In this document: piece by piece, positions 1 through 11,762 of the stretch
Layout: each line of letters opens with the position of its first letter
Position numbering within the stretch: the first letter of the stretch is position 1
Assembly: GCF_002104995.1 (NCBI RefSeq)
Contig: NW_024468250.1
Coordinates: forward strand, 558,001 to 622,000
Length of the DNA: 64,000 bases
Reading direction: 5' to 3'
Source of the DNA: Linderina pennispora
Lineage: Eukaryota > Kickxellomycota > Kickxellomycetes > Kickxellales > Kickxellaceae
Position numbers and translations under genes: made by a program
Notes under the pieces: generated by a model
Seen by the model: the letters and a program-made list of their open reading frames with translations, nothing else
Databases searched by the model: none
What the model was told of the DNA's origin: nothing

Positions 1-773
1 ATGTGCATGAAAATCACTGCTCCTGCGTCTGCAGAAGAATGTAATGCGCTATACTACCATGTGAAACTGCAGCCGCAGCTAGACCTGTAACGCTGCAAGC
101 CTGATACATCCATGGGATGACATGCTTGCGCTGACCTTGGGTATTGCCAAAAACCTGCAGTTATTCAAGTTGCATATACAGATACTAATAAATACGCGAA
201 GGCTGCAAGCAGATCAGTGCAGACTAGAATAAACTCTTGTTCCCCCTGTTGCAAAAGCAAACAACGGGGAACTTTATTTTAGCTAAAAGCCTGCGACATA
301 CGGTGGTCAGTGTATGCTAGCCATGCCCTCCTCCATTCTGTAAAATGCATTGGCCAAAATAGTACAAGCTGAGGCTTTTAATGAGATGATGCTGTGTTGT
401 AATAAGCTCTCTGATACCCCAGTACTGTGCATTGAGAGAATGCTAGCTGCATCCGTCGAGTACAAAAGCCGACCAGAGAACCTGCAGTGAGGCATATCCA
501 GCCATGCCATCCTTCCCTCATGAGGCTTTATTTCGACGCTATTTTGTTTTCTCACTCTGGTATTTAAAGCGTGCACTAGACTTTCTATCTTTTCAGTTCA
601 ACATCAAGAGCTCTGCAAGGCAAAGTCTGGTACTCATGTCAAGCACCAACGGTAGTGTATATTCATTCCCCTGTCGATCCTGCGTCCTTATCAGTGGCTG
701 TTTCAGGTCGTAAGCTTGACATGGCCACTCATTGTTTTCGCATGAATATAAATAATATGCTGTAGTTGCACAG
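1..773. other. No gene recognised at the left edge
   Basis: Only short, uncharacteristic open frames occur here on both strands and none resembles a known protein. The in-frame TAA at 753-755 upstream of the first zinc-finger gene shows that any missing N-terminal part of that gene must lie in a separate upstream exon within this stretch; a CAG at 771-773 could be the acceptor. I cannot define such an exon. Confidence 0.4.
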
Positions 774-1629
774 AAAGGAAAGCGCGGTGATCGCGCCAAC
801 TTGGAATCCGGAGGAAGCTGGCGTACGCAGGTAGCGAATCCGATGGTATCATATCAAGGTGGTCGTTTTCCTGTCTCCAACTGGTCGGCTGGTACACCAG
901 GGTTGGCAATTGATGGTGAGGTGCACAATATTCCCATGAGCAATGTATTCAAAACTGAACTCTGCCAGATCTTCATGGAGGGCAGAGTATGCATCTATGG
1001 CGAAAACTGTCGGCATGCCCATGGCGAGAGTGAGCTTCGTCCGCGTATACACGGTCCTCGGTACAAGACAGTGATGTGCGTGAGGATTGCCAACCAGCGC
1101 TCTTGCAGCTATGGTGACAAATGCGAGTTTGCACACGATGCAGATGAGCAGAGATTCCATCAGGACAGATACCGAAGGTCGCCGGACAGTGCGTGGATTC
1201 CAGCAAATGCAGCCTAGACCGGTGTCGGTTGAACGACATACAATTTGCCCGAGAATCGATATCTGTCTGACCGGACCCCTGCCTGCAGCTCGCAGGTTTC
1301 TGCTGCGTGTTCAAACTTCGCGGCTCCTAGTCCGTCATGGTGGCCAACTTGATACTTCTCAGTACATTCTAGCGGCCGTATCTGGGCACAGCGTTACACA
1401 GGACTCAAGCGCTCCTTACTCGCTTCACCAGCATACTAGCCAGACCGCTGTTGATCCTAAGCGGTTCCTCGGTCCCAACATGCAGCCTATGTATCAGCTC
1501 ACAATCCCACCCCCGTTTTGGTCAGAGAAACATGCTCAAACTAAATCAGCGTCCTCTGATTTGTATCGGGGTACCACTGCTGCAGCTGGTATGAGGCAGA
1601 ATGTCGGCTGTAACCGACGGTGGTCCTAA
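774..1629 (+). CDS. TTP/Zfs1-type tandem CCCH zinc-finger protein, copy 1 (frame broken)
   Basis: Two CCCH fingers of the tristetraprolin class are readable. Finger 1 begins FKTELC and finger 2 YKTVMC; both have C-x8-C-x5-C-x3-H spacing, and the (Y/F)KT lead-in is typical of AU-rich-element mRNA-binding proteins such as TTP, Zfs1 and Cth1/2, which promote mRNA decay. The finger frame stops at 1215-1217 just after finger 2, while a Pro/Gln/Met-rich low-complexity tail stays open in the +1 frame to 1629, so one extra base near 1180-1215 probably splits one gene. The first in-frame ATG is at 843, but sequence upstream also reads as coding, so the start is uncertain. A second gene of the same type follows at 2636-4243. 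Family call is firm; exact ends are not. Confidence 0.75.
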
Positions 1630-2635
1630 GTTCCTTGGGGCGCGTGGCCTGCTCAGTGTTCTGGGAATTGATGGCCTAGAGTAAAACCACCTATTGCTTG
1701 GGTCATCATGATCACGTTGCTTCGAGAGCAGCAACTAGCAGTGGCGCACTTGTCATGGTCCAATTATTGATTCGCATCACTTGTCAGAAGTGGCATCTGG
1801 CAGGTCATGGCTATCGTGAATAAACTTTTATTCCTGTGTGCATGATCCATATTGCGCATTCAGATTTCGCTGTTACCTTCAGAGAGTATTATGACTTTAT
1901 GAATGAATAAATGAAATTTGCTGAGGAGGATGGCGTTCGGCCCAAGTGATACCATGGATTGCCATGGCGACTGGTCCGGAATTTCGCCATGAAGAGCTTT
2001 CCAATATATCGAATATCCTCATTCTTTGCAAGTTTTACATAAAAGACAAGCTGTCGGTATTCAAATGAATACATAATGAAAGTGTAGTGGCATATCTTGG
2101 ATACTATTTCCATAGCATTCAATACCAGCAGTCATTAATTCAAGAACAAATGGTTTGAGGCAGTCGACACTTGCAACAATACATTGGATTGCGCTATTTC
2201 CTCATCACTCATAATAGTTTTCACATCTCAGCAATTTGCGCCTCCAGAATGAACCTATTTGGAGCCGAGTCGAGAAAGCTCGCGTTCACAAATCACATCT
2301 ACTATAATTCTTGCATCAAACATCGCCTAAACATTGGCGTATTACCGCAAATCTGGATCGCACAGCCAGCAGTACAAAGCTGCCTCCCGAACAGCCTGCC
2401 TCCTGTCTACTCACTGTCTCTGATATTTCGTTATATTTTCGCTCTACACATAGTTTCGTATATTAATTTTTCTTTAATTCCTTCTACAACCACTGTTCTG
2501 TATATTTACCATGGAGAGGAAGAAAGGTATATTCAGGACATAGTCCAGCGTAAATGTAGAGCCAAGTGTATGAACATTATCAGTTTAAAGCGTCAACACG
2601 CTACTAGCTATACCTTTATATCGGCTATAGGAAGC
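1630..2635. other. Spacer between the two CCCH genes
   Basis: About 1 kb with no recognisable gene. An open frame running in from about 2171 joins the second zinc-finger gene but its translation before about 2636 is unlike a conserved protein, so it is more likely leader or promoter sequence. Confidence 0.4.
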
Positions 2636-4243
2636 ATGCGTGTTGGTGTTGCCGGAATATTGGCAGCTACGGTAGTTGCCGAAGCTGATAGTTCTCGTAG
2701 CACAGCTGGTTCGTTCATCTATCCGCAAGAGTCACCAGATAAGCCAGTCCTGGAGGTGTTGTCAGCTAGTTTATCTAGACAGGCGTCTTGGGCTGCGACA
2801 AACAGATATCGGAACAGTACCAACAACCGCCGCAGCTATAAGACCAGACTATGCGAGAACTTCAAGCAAAGCGGCACCTGTATCTATGGGGATAAAGTGC
2901 ACACACGCTCACAGCAAGGCTGAACTGCGCGAACGACTCAACCCTCTCAAGCACAAGACTGAGCCATGCAAGAATATAATAGCAGGGTAAAGATTGTGCG
3001 TTTGGCGCCAAGTGCGATTTCGCGCACGGTGAAGAAGAGATGCTGGAAAACCGAAAACGAGTTACTCACGAACTATACCCAGAGCCGGTTCGTTTCAGGG
3101 CACCAGATGATGTCTTTCAGGATCGTTTTGCTGAGAAGCATGCTGCCAAGCGGCATTCCGCTATGAGGAAGTCGCTATCTGCCCTCATGATCCCATTGCC
3201 ACAGCCAGTACCCCTGTCTCCGCCTATCAGGAGCAGCCCCACAGCGCGCCTCCTGGATAAGCTCGAAAATGCTCAGAATCTGCACCATGTAGCTCATGAA
3301 ATGCTCCCACAACCTGGTCTTGTCGCATCTGCTCGAGAGCTAACGGCGCTTCAGCACGTTTCACTGCCAAATTGCGAAAGGGAGCCAGCTCTTCAGGCAT
3401 CGCCGATATGCCCCTCACCTCCAGCTCCAGCTCCAGCTCCAGAAAGCCAATACAGCAACACTACGGGGCTACCTGCACAACAAAAGTACGGCAATACCTC
3501 CTCAGCATTCGCTATTGCGTCTTCAAGCGTTCCATATAGTGGCCTTGCTCACCCCTCAGACCTCACAGATGCTGCCAAGCTATACACCCGAGCAGTATCC
3601 GGTGTATGGCTCGCAGATGACAACGGTGCCGTTAGTTGCAGCAGGTGCACAGCCATTTTCACAAACCCAGATTCCGCCCATGCAGTTCATATCATCCGGA
3701 TACATGCCATTTGGTCCGGGTACGTTTCAGCGCAGCCAGAGCAACAACGTACAACATCCTGTGCGTTTTCCAGCTGTTGTTCCCGCACTTCGCACTGCCG
3801 TCAGCCTTGACCAAGATATGCTGGAGTCGGGTTCATTTGGCCAGTATATGGACCAGCATCCAGGCATTCCCAATGTCCAGAAAGCTGCGAGGGCGACTCC
3901 CTGGTGTCACCGCGGAAATGCTGCCTTTAACGGGTCTCCACTGTCGCCTCACTCGCCGATGGTATTTCGGCCATGTTCCTCAGGCACAATTCCAGTACCA
4001 GGGGAGAATATTGGCTCACTCGTGGAGATGAGACTGTCCGACCACTTCGAGCAAAGAGCTAACCGGCGGGTCGGTTGGACTCCCGATATAGTTGCTTCAC
4101 TTGCTCCTCTTAACCTTCCAGAGGAAAGTGATATTAGTGGCGGCTCCAAAGGCAGTTTTGATTACCGTGCAATGCTACTGGGCACGAACATGTCAAATTG
4201 GGCAGACTCAGTCAACACTCAGCGCTTCAATCGCGGAGCCTGA
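2636..4243 (+). CDS. TTP/Zfs1-type tandem CCCH zinc-finger protein, copy 2 (three frame breaks)
   Basis: Second member of a tandem pair, probably an AU-rich-element mRNA-binding decay factor. Finger 1 starts YKTRLC and finger 2 HKTEPC, both C-x8-C-x5-C-x3-H once two single extra bases are discounted: a G at about 2897 inside IYGDK-C and a T at about 2988 inside IIAG-KD-C. A third net +1 shift near 3540-3585 moves the Pro/Ser/Gln-rich C-terminal half (PSYTPEQYPVYGSQM onward) into the frame that ends at 4243. The ATG at 2636 is the likely start, giving a protein of about 530 residues. Because two of the breaks fall precisely inside invariant finger spacings and the rest is well preserved, sequence error is likelier than decay, but a recent pseudogene is not excluded. 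Confidence 0.75.
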
Positions 4244-5538
4244 AAGTAGTTCAAGTAAGAGGCTGTCGAGGTAAATTAGGCATCGTGTCGCATTGCAAGT
4301 GCAGTTTTTGGATGTGATTGATATATTTGCACCATATCAGCGGTATTAAATACTTCAAACCACCTTGACCACAACAGGTTAAGCAGCTATGGTTGCTGAA
4401 TTACATCTACTCTGAACTGCAGATCTACCTGTTTCATGTTGCATATCTCACACAGTATCTACATTATGCTAGAGCCAACATATAGGAAGCAAACATGTGA
4501 TGGCCCTAGTCTGTAGAATAGCCACACCTACCGCTTAGTTCCTTTTTCACATATCCTCGATTTCTTGGCAGATGTGCGCTCTTTTCAAAAGTTGATTCCG
4601 TTCATAATTCATAAACATTCTTCCTCAGGCCTGCCGCAGGACAAGTCGCTGGTCCCCACACAACACGCAGATCCTTGCATGATGCCCTGACAAGAAATGC
4701 CAAATTGCAAAAGACTCCCATTGTCTAGTTCTGGCGGGTCGCTGTAGGACAATAAGCGATGCCAAATATGGAAACCGCACATTCGACCGAGTGTGAGTAT
4801 CTTTGACAAGTCTGATCCATGGAGCCTGCATGCTATGCTTCCCTCCACCATTCATAAAGCTAACTCGACGGTTCAAACAACACAGGGCCTATAAATATAG
4901 AACGACTGGTGGCATCTCTCTACCAGCCAGGGTCACAAATCTTCATAGTCCTTATTTTTCCGTAGTTACTGAGGAATATAATGATTGATAGTTCCGAAGT
5001 GTCAACTGTCGCGGTCGATGAACAGTCTAATTCCCGTGAATACCAAACTTCGTCAGCAGCCAGGGTTGCAGTTTTTCCACAAGAGCGCTGTTCGATGGCA
5101 GGGTGGTATCAGCACTCTGCCTAAGGCTAGTATGGAGACGGCTGATGATTTCCTCAGACAAAGTATATGGCAGATAATCTATGATGCAAGGCCATCCCTC
5201 ACCACCAACTAGCCGAGGTAGATACATGCATGATGCCCACACACTAGGGCCTTAGAATTGACTTATCGAACTAGTATCCGAAATAAAATAAAAAAGTGAG
5301 TGTTGTGGGATATGATGTGATAATAGGGAGTGAGTGGCGATGCGCCTGGGTCGGGTTATTAGACGATCTAGGTCGAGGTCCTTTTTTCGCCGATCATAGC
5401 CCTCCTGTTCTTGGGGATATATGTCTGACCAAAAATGAAAGAGAAATGAAGAGTTCAACACTTTTCTTTGCATCTCAGATTTTACATTTCCGTATTCGTG
5501 GGTTTACAAGAGTTTGGCACCGGCCAAAGACATAAAAA
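4244..5538. other. Intergenic, no gene seen
   Basis: About 1.3 kb between the zinc-finger gene and the CSC1-like gene, both on the plus strand. Only short unrelated open frames on both strands; it presumably holds the terminator of the former and the promoter of the latter. No repeat or RNA gene recognised. Confidence 0.5.
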
Positions 5539-8500
5539 ATGGTTGATACTAGCCAAGTTCAGGCACAGAACCCATCGCTCTCTGCGTTTCTCTCAGCAAT
5601 GATATTTTACTTCTTTGTCGGGCTAATATTATTCGGGGCCTTTACCTATTACCGACGACGGAAGCCGCGGTTGTATACGCCGCGGAATTTCGCAGCACTG
5701 TACACGCGGATGCCAGACCCATTTATTGAAACGTCGAGGTTCACGTGGGCAAAGCAAACGTACAAGGTTAAAGAGGATGCAGTGTACCGGGTGGCAGGGC
5801 CGGATGCGGCGATGTTTATGCGGAACCTGAAGAGTACAGCGGTGATGTTTTCTGGATTTGCTGTCCTGGCCATTGGCGTGCTGATTGCCAATGACGAGGA
5901 TCGGGGTGGGTTGATGCAGTCGCTAGAAAAGCTCACAATGAGCAATATCAGCAATAAGGACAGTCGGATGTGGGCCCATGTGGTGCTGTTTTGCGTGCTA
6001 GTACGTAAGTATGACTCTGCGATCGAGGAGATGTCTGTTTATCAGCTGGATAGTGCATATGGCCTTCCCAACTGAAAAATGTGATCCAGTGTAGTGGCAA
6101 CAATATACCTGACATTTTGCGACGCATTCCACTACCTGGGGATTCGCAACGCATATCTACGTGAGCCTGACTACAAGCAGCTTCTGCGAGCCAATTCAGT
6201 TCTTATCACAGGGATTCCGCGGGCAGAAAACACAGTGGAGAAGCTGCTGGAGAAATTTAGACATTTTCCAGGCGGTGTGATGGCCGCGTGCCCATGCCTG
6301 ACGCACAGCGACATGGGCAAGCTGGTAGCGCGACGGAACAAGCACGTGCGGGAGCTCGAAGCCGACATGTGCGAGTTCCTGGCCAAGGGCTTTCGGACGG
6401 ACGCGGCGCGGCGGGATTATGAAGCAACTGCGACCAACAACACGGATAAGCAAGTTCGAGATGGCGCGGCTTTGGGAGGGGAAGGACCCGCGTGGAGAGC
6501 CAGTGGATGCAATCTCCTACCACTGCGATCGAATCACAGAGCTGAACCGCGAGATCTGCGGGCTGCGGACGCATTTGGCAATGGACCAGCGGCCGTCGGC
6601 AGCACTGATAGTTTTTAATCGGCAGGAGGCGGCACACGAGGCATGCAAGTCATCGCTGGAGACGCAGTGGTTCCGGCGCGGCCTGCCGCCAACATACTGG
6701 CCGCGGTTCAGCGACATTGACCCAGGGGAGATCAACTGGCCGGGCCTGACGGTGCCGATGCGGGCGAAGCGCATCAACAAGGTTCTATCGCGGGCGTTCG
6801 TGCTGGGTGTGATCAGCGTATGGATCTTCCCGGTAGTGTTTATCTCGGCAGTGGCAAAGATGGACCGGTTGGAAAACTTTGGGCCGTTCAAGGACATCTC
6901 GAACTGGCCGACGCAGCTGGCGGGGCTGGTGCAGGGAGTGTTTCCGCCGTTGATCCTGGGGATTCTGCAGCGGATGATCCCGGGTCTGTTCCGGCGCGCA
7001 ATCGCCATAGAGGGGATCCCAACAACACGGCACATGGAGCTGACGCTGCTGAACTACATGTTCCTTTTCGAGATCACCGATGCGTTTGTGATTCCGTGCG
7101 TGGCATCGACGATTTTCGGCAGCTTTGACACGTTCCTGCACGATCCGTTCGCAGCAGCGCGCACAATTATCAAGGAGATACCGACGGTCAGCACGTTCTT
7201 CATGGCGTATGTGCTGATGCAGGCGCTGGCGAACGCTGGGATGGAGCTGGCGCGGGTGCTGCGCATCATCGACTACAAATTTACAACGTGGTTCAGCCGG
7301 CGGTCGCCGCGCATCATGCTGCAGCACAAGATGCCGTCCAAGTTTCAGTACGCCGAGGCGATCCCGACCCATTCGCTGATGTTTCTGCTGGGGCTAATCT
7401 ACTCGGCTGTGGCGCCGCTGATGACGGTGGCCACAACGCTCTACTTTGTGCTGTTCGCGTTCGTCTACAAGTACAAGTTTATGTATGTGTACGATGACCG
7501 GTCGTTCCGGCTTGGCGGACAGATCAGCGTCAAGCTGCTGGCGCACCGGTGGATGTGTCTGTATGCGGCCGAGGCGCTGTTCTTCCTGGTCATAGTGATG
7601 CGTGTGTCGGTGCACAAAACCAAGGCATCGGGGATGCAGCTCACCATGGTGATATCTACTATCATGATCACCTTTTACTTCAACTACATAATTAAGACGC
7701 GCATCTACCCGCGCCTTATCTACATTGACGATCACCCCGAGGAAACAGCCGACGTGCGGCTTCGACTCGGCCGAGCGACGCCGGCACCAGAGCCCGAGCT
7801 GGCCAACTCGCAGACCACAGCAATGGGATTCCACGAGTATGCGCTGCCACGCGAGATCGAGCGCGCATGTTCTGATCCGTGCTTGAAAATCACCGTTACC
7901 GAGCACGGCGGGTCGCCCGAGCCGCCAATGTTCAATGAAATAGGGCAGGAGATCCGCTCGCAGGCGTCGCTGATTCCGACGCGGCCCGATCCTGCAATCA
8001 GCCAGCTATTTGCTGAGCCGGCGCCGTTCCCATATGAGGCGTGGCGGATAGATGCACGGCCAGAAATCGCCACAGTGGGGCCGGGAGTGCCTGTTCGCAG
8101 CGAGCTGTTCGATGACCCGACGGTTCTGTGGCCGAAACACGTGACAGACCCGGGCTTTTCCCACGTCTGGCTGCCTGCACTGCCCGCACAGACGTGTCCG
8201 CCCAGGCAGCCCAGCGATGCAACTCTGAATGGGGCAGCAGATATCCGGATGGCCTCGCGCAGCCCGCGGCCGCGTCAGGTAGCCATGGCACGGGCTCGTG
8301 CAGGCGGCATGTTGGGGATGCCGCTGGGGCAAATGCTTAGCGCATCGAGTCTGGCTGACCTGTTGGCGCGGCGGCAGCCATTGGCACCTACACCCAGTAT
8401 CAGGGGCGGGGACTCGGGAAGCAGCTTCAGCGACAGCAATGACAGCGTGGGCGCGTGGGAGGAAGTGGCAGAGTCGCTGTACGAGGAGATCGGGTGGCGG

Positions 8501-8635
8501 CTCGGCGTCTACGGCGACGTGGTGACGCGATTCGCGGCATTCGACGAGGACGGGCGGGACTTTGACGTTAGTGCAGCCGGGTACCCTGAAAACCCGACGA
8601 TGCGGCCGCTCCAGCGCGTAATCCACTTTGAATGA
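5539..8635 (+). CDS. CSC1/TMEM63-family osmosensitive cation channel (one intron, one frame break)
   Basis: Polytopic membrane protein of about 1000 residues with the CSC1 layout: an N-terminal RSN1-type transmembrane part (helices near residues 15-35, 95-115 and 150-165), a cytosolic region containing the RPTTRI and GEPVDAI motifs, a multi-helix channel core from about 6780 to 7720, and a long hydrophilic C-terminal tail. Relatives are calcium-permeable, mechanically or osmotically gated channels of the plasma membrane or ER. Exon 1 is 5539-6004; the intron is 6005-6094 (GTAAGT...TGTAG, phase 1), rejoining as FCVLVL-ATIYLTF. A net +1 shift near 6400-6425, just before KQLRPTTRI, breaks the frame. 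The stop lies only 44 bp from the stop of the convergent MBL-fold gene. Confidence 0.85.
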
Positions 8636-8679
8636 TACTGAGCTATAAAAAAGATCTATTGGTGACAATACGAAGCTCT

Positions 8680-9585
8680 TCACAAAACCACCCGCATGCC
8701 GTCGTACGCCGGATCGACCACCAGGCCCTCTTCGCACAGGAGCTTTTTTCCATACGCCTCCATGTCGCCGTGCTCAATGGAGTGGCAAAAGTCCGTCAGC
8801 AGTGTACGCTCCGGGCGGAACCGCCTGACCTCTTCGAGCGCATCCCAGTAGCCGAAATGCGACGCATGCGACGTCCACCTCAGCGCATCCAGCACCAGCA
8901 GCTCTGTGCCGGATATTAGCGGCCGCGTCGCCTCAGGGATCCGAGAGCAGTCCGAGATATATGACACGTTACCGAACCGGAACCCCAGGAAAAAGAACGG
9001 CTCGCCGTCGCTGTACCGGCCGTGCTCCACAAGCAGTGGCTGGAATTCAACCCCGGCCACCTCCAGTGGCACTGTTGGATCAATTACTTGGAAGTTCAGC
9101 TTCGGCACCTCGCCGCTGCCGGTCGCCTTGCTTGTATCGACCAGGTACGGGAACGCATTGCCCACGGTCTCCAGCGTCTCTTTGCTCAGGAACACTGGAA
9201 TGCTGGCCCCCAGGCTCAACGTCCATTGGCGCAGGTCGTCTAGGCCCAGGATTGCGTCGGCGTGCCCGTGTGTCAAAAGAACGGCGTCGATGGTCTTTAC
9301 ATTGTGCTTGACAAACACCTCCACGGCCGACTCAAAGAACGTCTTGCCGCAGTCGATTACCACGTTGCGCTCGCGCCCGTCCACATGATCAATGCGGATC
9401 AGTAGCGAGGTGTTGCGTCGCCGGTTCTTCGCTCCCTGCGCTGTCAGCGAGTATTTGCAGACCGTGCAGTCAGGGTTGTCAGAGGTAATGCACGGAATGT
9501 TGGGAATGCAGCCAGACGTGCCGGTGCCCAGGAATATTATCTCGCGCACGCGCGTTGTCGAACCGTTGGAAGCGACCGGGACCAT
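8680..9585 (-). CDS. MBL-fold metallohydrolase, PhnP/cyclic-phosphodiesterase-like
   Basis: Intact 301-residue protein. The N-terminal half has the strand-loop IIFLGTGTSG followed by a metal site LLTHGHADAILGLDD, i.e. H-x-H-x-D-(x5-6)-D, as in PhnP-type phosphodiesterases and tRNase Z relatives; a Cys pair (PDCTVC) near residue 40 and later His residues (VEHGR, SHASHFGYWD, CHSIEHG) complete the fold. Fungal members are putative hydrolases of unknown substrate, so only the fold and a phosphodiesterase-type activity can be claimed. The ATG at 9585 gives a compact start with no signal peptide, suggesting a cytosolic enzyme. The stop converges with the CSC1-like gene 44 bp away. Confidence 0.85.
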   Translation of the reverse strand: MVPVASNGSTTRVREIIFLGTGTSGCIPNIPCITSDNPDCTVCKYSLTAQGAKNRRRNTSLLIRIDHVDGRERNVVIDCGKTFFESAVEVFVKHNVKTIDAVLLTHGHADAILGLDDLRQWTLSLGASIPVFLSKETLETVGNAFPYLVDTSKATGSGEVPKLNFQVIDPTVPLEVAGVEFQPLLVEHGRYSDGEPFFFLGFRFGNVSYISDCSRIPEATRPLISGTELLVLDALRWTSHASHFGYWDALEEVRRFRPERTLLTDFCHSIEHGDMEAYGKKLLCEEGLVVDPAYDGMRVVL

Positions 9586-10706
9586 GGTAATAGTAAAAGG
9601 TAGTGGGAGGTGAAAGCGAAGGAGCGAAAAGAAAGAGTCACCAAGAAAACTTTTGATTGTGGCTCAAATAATAATCCACGAATCCTGAGCCGCACGGATT
9701 TCATATTGCTGTTTTTGTTGTTTTGGGGACAAATAGTGCCTGGTGATAGGTCTTGCTGTTCGCACGACAGATACGCATGTACCCACATCCACAGCATTCG
9801 GGGAAATGCCAATGGCCATTAGGCCTAACTCTGTGGCGGATCTGTCAACTCCCCGAACCGCATCTGGCTATTTTTCTGACATAAATAGTGTAGCAGCTGT
9901 TCAGTCCCTAAGGAACTCTTGTCCCACAGAGAGTTGCATCTGAGGTCAAACTCGACCCCAGGGCGGCTGAGGGGGGTAAACTCGCCATGGTCATGCAGAC
10001 CAAAGCTATGGTATATCTAAGAGAGTACCTGTCGAGTGCTGCATTTATATGCATGTCAACAGGTAACGCATAGAAAAGTAACAAATTAGGATATTTGCAT
10101 GAGCAAAATGGTGCTATTATTCCATGACTGATATCAGTGTCACTTGCCCAATGATATATCTGCGTATACATGCAGCGTATATAAATGTGTTGCAGTGAGT
10201 CATCACAATATGGCTGCATTTGCGGTGGTAGTTCATACAATCGAAATCTAGGCTATGAAATATCTGCTCATTAAACCCTTGCTCTTTGTTAATATGCAAA
10301 TAGCAAGAATACTTATGTAGTAATCTGTGGCTGTCCGTAGATATGGTACCAAGTGTATCATCGACTACAAACTGGCCATTTCCCCAGAGCATTTATGCTA
10401 TCCTACATGTCACCCACAGTCTTATTCATGAAGGGAAAGTTGATCAATCCATATTGCTACCCAGGTTCAATTTACTTATCATCCTCCCTATCTGAATCAA
10501 TGCCATAAGAAGGAAGTAACTGAAAAACAAGGCACATGCACTCTATCTGCTAATCCAGTTTCTAATATGCATAAAGCCAGTTTGCAAATAATATACCTAT
10601 ATCTATCCTATCTATCTTTCTAAGTAGGGAGGTTATTCACAGTTTCTAAACTAGATAATAAATATTTAGAACTTCTAAAACTTCTTATTCTTTTGTTATT
10701 TAGGCA

Positions 10707-10840
10707 CTTCTATAAAACCCTATCAGTATCCTGAAAAATGTCAGTTAATATATAATTAATATGCTTCTACTAAGATATAGGCCTAGGTTATAAGAGATCA
10801 ACTGAAATTTTTCAGGATACTAATAGGGGTTTCAGAGAAG
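10707..10840. repeat. Imperfect inverted repeat (hairpin), MITE-like
   Basis: The left arm 10707-10746 and the reverse complement of the right arm 10800-10840 match over about 40 nt. The inner 29 nt, containing TATCCTGAAAAAT, differ at only two positions; the outer 11 nt carry two mismatches and a one-base gap. The loop is 53 nt of A/T-rich sequence. Such a structure fits the remnant of a small non-autonomous DNA transposon or a palindromic insertion; no transposase or clear target-site duplication is visible. Confidence 0.65.
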
Positions 10841-11030
10841 TAACCTTTTGTTATTTTATTTATTAGTAATATTGCTGCTAATATCTTTTAGATATTACTA
10901 AATATTCTGATTTTAAAATATTTATCAACTACTAGTAAATGATTTATAATTTGTTTATTAGTTATTCTAATATATGATATTAAGTTTCTTTAAACTTTCT
11001 TATTTATGAATGGCCTCCTTAGTTGATACT

Positions 11031-11300
11031 AATGTGGTTCTAAATCCATATGATTTTAGGAACCTATGGATCAAGACCTTTAGGCCACAATGGCTAGTCA
11101 TACTATTCCAGGTAGCTGGCACCACTACTTAGATAGGCACCTGCCTCTTTCACCTAGCAATTCCTCCATCCTTCTTTTATATAGCATATTTCATACATTT
11201 AATATACATCATATAAAGGTGCTTGGAGAGTAAACATATTTCAGACAGTTGCCAGGAGGCTGTCTATCTATGTGTATCGTACCAGAGACACAGCAGTTAG
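11031..11300 (+). repeat. Dispersed repeat, copy A (AT-shifted)
   Basis: About 260 bp aligns colinearly and in the same orientation with about 30341-30610. Shared anchors include ACCACTACTTAGA, CTTGGAGAGTAAAC and GGCTGTCTATC (AAGCTGTCTATC in the other copy). Most differences are transitions, and in this copy they run mainly from C or G towards T or A. Both copies share a short minus-strand peptide around CCVSGTIH(I/L)DRQ, so the repeat may be a fragment of a mobile-element coding region. Confidence 0.7.
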
Positions 11301-11762
11301 TAATAAAGTCCATAGCACTGCTAACAAACAGACTGGATAGCATTAATAGTCCTAATTCTTGCTTCCTAGTAGTAATATCAGCTGGTGTCTGCCTGTAACC
11401 TAGTCCATGCATGCCTATTGCTATTAGAAGCTTGTCAGGATAACTATGATACTAGACTTAGCGTGCAATTGTAAGAAACGGCTTCAAATAGCGTCAAAAT
11501 CCACGTTTAAACACTACACAGCACATCTTAGCATCGGACACGACCAAACAGAAAATCAGTGAGTGATCAGGTTTGATTAGCGAGCGCTCTCCAATGCAAG
11601 AAATCATCGAAAACATGCCATTCCCTGCCAGTAGATCATTTGAGCGGAACTGACAACCGCAGCTGACGACAATCCTCAAGGTATCCAATACCAGGGACAA
11701 GCAAGGGCTTTCTCCTCTCTTCTCATCCACTTTTCAAACATCTCTCCCTATATTTCCACGAC

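Larger units (their letters stand above)
9586..11762. other. Gene-poor region with an AT-rich island
   Basis: No gene is recognisable. The stretch from about 10560 to 11000 is visibly much richer in A and T than the neighbouring genes and contains an inverted-repeat hairpin at 10707-10840. It is followed by a dispersed repeat copy at about 11031-11300, both listed separately. The last 300 bp or so probably hold the promoter of the CLPTM1-like gene. Confidence 0.6.

Noticed and set aside
4803-5212. Two overlapping 60-75 codon plus-strand frames
   Set aside because: No homology, no start context, and similar short frames occur on all strands of this spacer.
10560-11300. Classical repeat-induced point mutation
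   Set aside because: The transition bias is clear by eye but changes also go the other way, and RIP proper is known from Pezizomycotina. Only a directional bias is claimed.
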